Assembly (NCBI RefSeq): GCF_014695725.1
Contig: NZ_JACJOU010000027.1
Span: forward strand, 23,609 to 87,608
From: Microcoleus sp. FACHB-672
Lineage (GTDB): Bacteria; Cyanobacteriota; Cyanobacteriia; Cyanobacteriales; Oscillatoriaceae
Reading direction: 5' to 3'
Length of the DNA stretch: 64,000 nucleotides
Every line of letters starts with the position of its first letter. Positions within the stretch are counted from its first letter, which is position 1. The notes beneath the pieces were generated by a model. The model worked only from the letters and a program-made list of their open reading frames with translations. It did not search any database and was not told the origin of the DNA. The position numbers and the translations under genes were made by a program. Positions 59,572 to 64,000 of the stretch are shown in pieces.

Positions 59572-61770
59572 ATGAAAATTCATCAGCCTCGCAGAGTTAG
59601 CGCGTTTCCATTACAAATTGTTCTGATTATTCCCTTCATTCTCCAAATTCTTGGAGCCGTTAGTTTAGTAGGCTACTTGTCCTTTAAGAATGGACAGAGA
59701 GCAGTCAATGACTTAGCAGAACAGTTGATGGCTCGCACTAGCGATGTTGTGGATGAACACCTGAAGTCCTATCTGGCAATTCCCCAAACCCTCAACCAAA
59801 TCAATGCAGATGCTGTTCGTAGAGGAATGCTGGATGTGCGCGATCGCCAAATCGTTGGCAAGTATTTCTGGGATCAGATGCAGGCGTATGACCTTACCTA
59901 CATTGGGATTGGCTTAACCACAGGCGAGGGGGTTGGAGCGGCTCGTTACGATGGCAAAACCATCACCATTGATGATTGGACTGCCAAACCTCCCAACAAT
60001 GTGATTACCTACGCCACTGACAACCAGGGCAATCGAACTCAAGTCAATGCTCGCTGGGATTACAGAAACACGAATGAATCATGGTACACCCAGCCGATTG
60101 CGGCTGCTAGACCGATCTGGGCGAGGATCATTACCGGAAATTATCCTACAGGTCCCTATATTGCAGTTTCTGCCAGTCGTCCCATCTATGATGCTCAAAA
60201 CCGCTTGGTGGGAATGATTGCAATCGACCTTCATCTGCTGAAACTCAGTGATTTTTTACGCACTTTAGATATCAGTCAGTCTGGTCAAGTGTTCATTATG
60301 GAGCGAGATGGCACCCTAATCGCTAACTCCATAACAGCACAGCCTTTTACCCTTGCCGGTCAAAAAATCCAGAGATTACAAGCGATCAATAGCCCTAATT
60401 CAACGATTCAGAGCATTGCCAGCCACCTTCAAGTCTCCAAAGGGCTTCAGTCTATTACCCAATCCACAGCCTTTCAGCTTGAGGTGCAAGGAGAAAGACA
60501 CTTTGTCAATGTTGTGCCCTGGCGCGACAACTATGGCTTAGATTGGCTCGTGGTCGTGAGTGTGCCAGAAACCACATTTATGGGACAAGTCAATGCTAAT
60601 ACGCGCACGACGATCGCACTTTGTCTGGGCGCATTAGTTCTTGCTTGTGTGATGGGCGTGTTCACTTCTCGTTGGATTGCTCGTCCGATACTTCGCCTAA
60701 ATCAGGCAAGTGAGGCAATGGCATCTGGCAATTTAGAGCAGACGGTGGGAACGAGCAGTATCCGAGAACTTAACACGCTGTCCAATTCCTTTAACCACAT
60801 GGCAGGGCAACTGCGCGGCTCTTTTGCTGCTTTAGAGAAAAGCAAGGAGGAATTGGAAGACCGGGTAGAAGAGCGCACAGCCGAACTCAAGAACACATTA
60901 GAGGAATTGCAGCGCACTCAATCTCAAGTGGTTCAAAGCGAAAAAATGTCGAGTCTTGGGCAACTTGTCGCCGGAGTTGCCCACGAAATTAATAACCCGG
61001 TCAATTTCATTCACGGCAACCTTACCCATGTGCAGGAATGTACTGAGAGTCTATTGGAGTTTGTGGAATTATATCAGCAGCATGATCCTAACCCTGCTCC
61101 TGAGATTCAATCGCTAGCTGAAGATATCGATCTAGAGTTTTTGCAAGAAGACTTACCAAAAATGCTGGCTTCTATGAAACTGGGAACCGAGCGCATTCGC
61201 CAGATTGTCCTCTCGTTGCGAAACTTCTCGCGCATGGACGAAGCGGAGTTCAAAGCAGTTGATATTCACGAAGGGATTGACAGCACCCTGATGATTTTGC
61301 AACATCGCCTCAAAGCTACATCCGAACGACCAGCAATTGAACTGGTCAAAGACTATGCTGAACTGCCGCTCGTCGAGTGCTATGCCGGACAGCTCAACCA
61401 AGTATTTATGAATATCTTGGTGAATTCTATTGATGCAATAGACGAGAGTAACGCCCAGCGTACCTATCAAAATATTAAAGAGCATCCCAATCGAATTACA
61501 ATTCGCACGTCAACTGTGAATGCAGAATGGGTGAAAGTGGCGATCGCCGATAACGGAGTCGGTATTTCTAAAGAGATTCAACAACGAATATTTAATCCTT
61601 TCTTTACGACCAAACCGCTTGGAAAAGGTACTGGAATGGGGATGTCCATCAGCTACCAAATCATCATAGAGAAACATGGCGGCAAATTGGAGTGCTTCTC
61701 ACTCCCCGGTGAAGGAACTGAGTTCATCATTCAGATTCCTCTCCGGCAACACGTTAATCCTGCAGTTTAA
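59572..61770 (+). CDS. Membrane sensor histidine kinase (Cache-HAMP-HisKA-HATPase)
   Basis: A 732-residue two-component sensor. TM1 (about 13-36), a Cache/PDC extracytoplasmic sensor (about 50-340, with YIGIGLTTGEGVGAARYDG and GPYIAVSASRPIYD), TM2 (about 346-364), HAMP (about 366-418), coiled coil, HisKA with phospho-acceptor H471 (GVAHEINNPVNF), and HATPase with N box (NILVNSIDAI), G1 (DNGVGI) and G2 (GKGTGMGMS). No adjacent response regulator, so it is an orphan. It sits between the two direct repeats and may be part of a mobile segment. Confidence 0.95.
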   Translation: MKIHQPRRVSAFPLQIVLIIPFILQILGAVSLVGYLSFKNGQRAVNDLAEQLMARTSDVVDEHLKSYLAIPQTLNQINADAVRRGMLDVRDRQIVGKYFWDQMQAYDLTYIGIGLTTGEGVGAARYDGKTITIDDWTAKPPNNVITYATDNQGNRTQVNARWDYRNTNESWYTQPIAAARPIWARIITGNYPTGPYIAVSASRPIYDAQNRLVGMIAIDLHLLKLSDFLRTLDISQSGQVFIMERDGTLIANSITAQPFTLAGQKIQRLQAINSPNSTIQSIASHLQVSKGLQSITQSTAFQLEVQGERHFVNVVPWRDNYGLDWLVVVSVPETTFMGQVNANTRTTIALCLGALVLACVMGVFTSRWIARPILRLNQASEAMASGNLEQTVGTSSIRELNTLSNSFNHMAGQLRGSFAALEKSKEELEDRVEERTAELKNTLEELQRTQSQVVQSEKMSSLGQLVAGVAHEINNPVNFIHGNLTHVQECTESLLEFVELYQQHDPNPAPEIQSLAEDIDLEFLQEDLPKMLASMKLGTERIRQIVLSLRNFSRMDEAEFKAVDIHEGIDSTLMILQHRLKATSERPAIELVKDYAELPLVECYAGQLNQVFMNILVNSIDAIDESNAQRTYQNIKEHPNRITIRTSTVNAEWVKVAIADNGVGISKEIQQRIFNPFFTTKPLGKGTGMGMSISYQIIIEKHGGKLECFSLPGEGTEFIIQIPLRQHVNPAV

Positions 61771-62312
61771 CTGGATTAACGTGTTACTAGCACATAACGT
61801 TCGAGTTACTTCTTTACAGAAACCCTGTGGGCGAACTTGGCGTAAAGCTAGGGAAGCTGTCAAAACGGCAAAGTAGCTGAAACCAAGTCAGACAGGGATT
61901 TCCCCATAACTTGGTCATAAACCTCCTGATCTTCCCCAATACTTAATTAACTCCTTGACTTTCCGCCTGCGTATTCCTCACCCGAAACCCTTACGTCGCT
62001 CACAGTCCATTCTCGATGGGTAGAGCTGCGATCACGATGAGCCGATGAAACACTTTTCTGATACTCTGCCATCTCAGTAAACAAATAAAACGCCTCTGCA
62101 ACCCGGCATCCTCTCAGAAAAAAAAGCCCCAATAGATTGTGGGGCTTGAGCTTAATTTAGCTGGGTATATCGGCATAGGGATGGAACAGACACAAGCACA
62201 TCAACCATTGATAAATATCGATTTAATAGCTCCTTCCCGCTCTCAGTTGAAGCCATTCATTCTCAGTAGATGGCTGAAACCGGCATTCTTTGTCATAGTT
62301 CAAGGATGCAGC
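61771..62312. other. Region after the histidine kinase
   Basis: No convincing gene. It holds a leftward terminator (listed separately) that has no obvious gene to terminate except the tRNA relic of copy B. Confidence 0.4.
62118..62147 (-). terminator. Leftward rho-independent terminator
   Basis: On the minus strand AAGCCCCA and TGGGGCTT pair over 8 nt, followed by eight T. It lies about 230 bp downstream of the tRNA-Val relic in copy B. Confidence 0.85.
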
Positions 62313-62441
62313 TAGCTAGCAATCGCAACCATTGAAAAAGCTTAGATTCCTTTCCTTGCCGACTTCTCATTTAATGGACACAACTGGACTCGAACCAGTG
62401 ACCCCTACGATGTCAACATTGCTGAATGTTTCCAAAAGCCT
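62313..62441. repeat. Direct repeat copy B with tRNA-Val 3' half
   Basis: Partner of copy A. On the minus strand 62416-62375 read TTGACAT (anticodon GAC), the T arm with the canonical TTCGAGT, and acceptor end TGTGTCCA. It is better preserved than copy A, but the 5' side of the anticodon stem no longer pairs and the D arm and 5' acceptor are missing. Confidence 0.8.
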
Positions 62442-62506
62442 TGCCGTGCAGCAATTATAGCGTTTTATGAAAATGAATATATCAATTTTATATTTTTTCC
62501 GCAAAT

Positions 62507-62612
62507 TGCCGGCAATCCCGGCCCATTCACCGTGATACGCTTCCGGGTGGAAGCCCTAGACGGGCGACCTCCACTGTGACAGTGCCGGCAATCCCTGCTC
62601 ATCCACCGTGAT
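62507..62612. repeat. Two 30-bp direct repeats (TGCCGGCAATCCC...)
   Basis: Copies at 62507-62536 and 62583-62612, 76 bp apart, match at all but a few of 30 positions (TGCCGGCAATCCC then CAT-CACCGTGAT). They sit between repeat copy B and the nuclease gene. Confidence 0.7.
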
Positions 62613-62665
62613 GGGGTGCCGGCAGAAGATAATAGAATATTACTCACCAAAAAGTTTTTGCTTTC

Positions 62666-63184
62666 ATGGACTTACAACCGCACAAAAAAATTCAGACAAC
62701 AATTAAAACCGTTCTAGACGGAGACACCGTAATTCTTAGGTATAACGGACAAGAATTTTCTAGTCGCGCTCGGTGGATAGATGCCCCTGAAACAAAAAAA
62801 TGGGGTCAGTCTAGCGAAGATCCTAGAATTCTTAAACATTGGGATTGGGCTGAAAAATCTAAAGCATTCTTATTAAATCTAGCGGCCCGCTCCCAAATCC
62901 TCACGATTATCCCAGTTCAAATAGACCAATACAACCGATGGGTGTGCGATTGGTATCTAGGGACAGAAGTTAAACTAGCTACGAATCTTCAAGTTCAGTT
63001 ATGTGCTGCTGGAATGTCTGCCAATTCTTTACCCTTCCAGCACTATCATTTTTCAGCTTCCAGAGATTTGAGCCTTTACGTTGGGATTTTAAGAAAGTGT
63101 GCCGGCGCTTGCAAAAAAAGAGTCGGATTCTGGATGGAACCCGACTTTATCCTGCCTTATGAATTTAAGAAGCTCATTCTGTAG
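62666..63184 (+). CDS. Thermonuclease (SNase-like) family protein
   Basis: A 172-residue protein with the staphylococcal-nuclease fold. Motifs VLDGDTVILRY, RWIDAPETKKWG and DQYNRWVCDWYLG correspond to the Ca-binding Asp, catalytic Arg/Glu and second Arg of SNase. There is no N-terminal signal peptide, unlike secreted SNases, so a cytoplasmic or phage/plasmid-type nuclease is likely. The C-terminal 50 residues are an extra Cys-containing region. Its end overlaps the convergent small gene by 11 bp. Confidence 0.85.
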   Translation: MDLQPHKKIQTTIKTVLDGDTVILRYNGQEFSSRARWIDAPETKKWGQSSEDPRILKHWDWAEKSKAFLLNLAARSQILTIIPVQIDQYNRWVCDWYLGTEVKLATNLQVQLCAAGMSANSLPFQHYHFSASRDLSLYVGILRKCAGACKKRVGFWMEPDFILPYEFKKLIL

Positions 63185-63395
63185 ATTCTAAAAAGGTCTT
63201 TAGCATTTCAGGAGCAACGGACTTCATTCCAGACATTTCGCTATTGGCTACAATCATTGTCATCAGCAAGATGATTATTTTTTCCCAAAATAGCAGTCGC
63301 CCTCTTCTCGTCTGATTGTCTCTCAGACTTTTTAATTCTTCCTTAAGGGCTAAAATTTCTTTAATGACATCGTTGTTCGGATTTGGAGTGTTCAT
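63174..63395 (-). CDS. Small membrane-associated hypothetical protein (73 aa)
   Basis: A 73-residue product: a helical charged N-terminus (VIKEILALKEELKSLRDNQ), one hydrophobic helix (KIIILLMTMIVA), and a short tail. ATG start. Function unknown. It is AT-rich like the rest of the accessory block. Confidence 0.55.
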   Translation of the reverse strand: MNTPNPNNDVIKEILALKEELKSLRDNQTRRGRLLFWEKIIILLMTMIVANSEMSGMKSVAPEMLKTFLESTE

Positions 63396-63813
63396 TTTAG
63401 AAATAAACCTATTTGAAATAGGCAGTGAATTCTATTTTTATTCTAAAAAATGTAATATTTCCATCAGTATTTTTACGGATTCTATTAAAATCATGAAAAT
63501 AAGTTTTGATATATAAACACTAGAAAAATTCCAGGTAAATTAATCAGAATTGAATCAATATAAAGATACTAACTATTCACATTTTATTCGTAGGTTCTGA
63601 TTATTAATTTTCAAATATTCCCTGAATAAGTTAGCAATCTAACTTTACAAAATCTAGAATTTAGACCGCACGATTCCCAAACCCAGTTAGACATCGACAG
63701 TAGGGGAATTTTTGGAGGGGAAAATACAAATAACGTTACATTCATCTGCCGGCCCCACCCAAGTGGCAGGGGTGTGCTTGGTTCCCGCCAGAGACTATCG
63801 ACTAAGCACCCTA
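63396..63813. other. AT-rich intergenic region
   Basis: No gene recognised. Composition changes from very AT-rich to GC-rich near 63740. Confidence 0.4.
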
Positions 63814-63839
63814 CCGACAGCCGGCACTGCGGCTGTCGG
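63814..63839. repeat. Perfect 10-bp hairpin
   Basis: CCGACAGCCG and CGGCTGTCGG with loop GCACTG, no T-run. Part of a GC-rich block before the arfB relic. Confidence 0.75.
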
Positions 63840-63895
63840 CTCCCGGCAGTCCCACCAGCGGGATTGTCCAGCTGTAACGGTGCATGAGGAATGGG

Positions 63896-64000
63896 TGTAG
63901 AACCGGCACCAATTGCATTCTGTAAGTTGGGGACAAATGGATAGTAAAAGTAAGCACTCACACTTGAAGACTATGTGGGGAAAAGTCATTGAGCTACAGG
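63896..64000 (+). pseudogene. Relic of the arfB locus
   Basis: 63896-63932 resembles the sequence just upstream of arfB (52625-52661; about 75% by eye). From about 63941 the sequence resembles the last part of arfB (TTGAAGAC-ATG-GGGGAAAAGTCA near 53094-53121). The body of arfB is missing between them. The fragment runs to or past the window edge. Confidence 0.6.

Noticed and set aside
61947..62132. 61-codon minus-strand frame
   Set aside because: Starts within a terminator hairpin and has no ribosome-binding site.
62507..62612. CRISPR array
   Set aside because: Only two repeat units, unequal ends and no cas gene in the window.

Overview
The window is chromosomal DNA from a cyanobacterium, most likely a filamentous, Microcoleus/Oscillatoria-like one. 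Lineage markers are homogentisate phytyltransferase, a SigF-type sigma factor, a pheophorbide-a-oxygenase-like Rieske protein, a LabA-like NYN protein, and groESL with both a CIRCE and a K-box element. Short tandem heptamer repeats of the kind known from filamentous cyanobacteria sit between genes. The HIP1 octamer GCGATCGC is rare, while the palindrome GCCGGC (often TGCCGGCA) is very frequent. The genus is inference.

Layout. 0-4 kb: a truncated FHA protein divergent from a membrane Ser/Thr kinase, then a DacB-type lipoprotein carboxypeptidase and a DCC-family thiol protein. 4.6-11 kb: small and conserved proteins, SufA, homogentisate phytyltransferase, a lipoprotein and a repeat protein. 11-13 kb: glutaredoxin-like protein and MurE. 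14-16 kb: a solitary PvuII-like DNA methyltransferase and a HigBA-type toxin-antitoxin pair. 16-18.6 kb: groESL with its regulatory sites. 18.7-28.7 kb: 2Fe-2S protein, response regulator, LabA-like protein, LeuA, IlvD, pentapeptide-repeat protein, polysaccharide deacetylase. 28.8-38.5 kb: lipoprotein, tRNA-Gln, Lgt, SigF, Bax-inhibitor-like protein, PrfB with programmed frameshift, sugar kinase, WGR/propeller protein. 38.8-56.2 kb: IlvB with a zinc-ribbon tail, MFS exporter, diguanylate cyclase, ferrochelatase-like protein with a His-rich tail, FMN reductase, FtsH, M23 peptidase, orphan ABC permease, ArfB, a LamG-DUF6745 protein and the Rieske oxygenase.

The last 8 kb (56.5-64 kb) is accessory. 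It opens with a very AT-rich coiled-coil gene that is split over three reading frames at two poly-A runs. A sensor histidine kinase follows, bracketed by two direct repeats of about 129 bp, each containing the 3' half of a tRNA-Val-like gene. After that come a thermonuclease-like gene, short repeats, and a relic that joins sequence from upstream of arfB to the arfB 3' end. This looks like an integration and rearrangement hotspot with no recombinase left in view.

Working together: leuA, ilvD and ilvB supply branched-chain amino-acid synthesis but lie apart. murE, dacB, the M23 peptidase and the deacetylase act on the envelope, and lgt would process the several lipoproteins encoded here. prfB and arfB act at translation termination and ribosome rescue. 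No CRISPR array, rRNA or complete transposase was seen.
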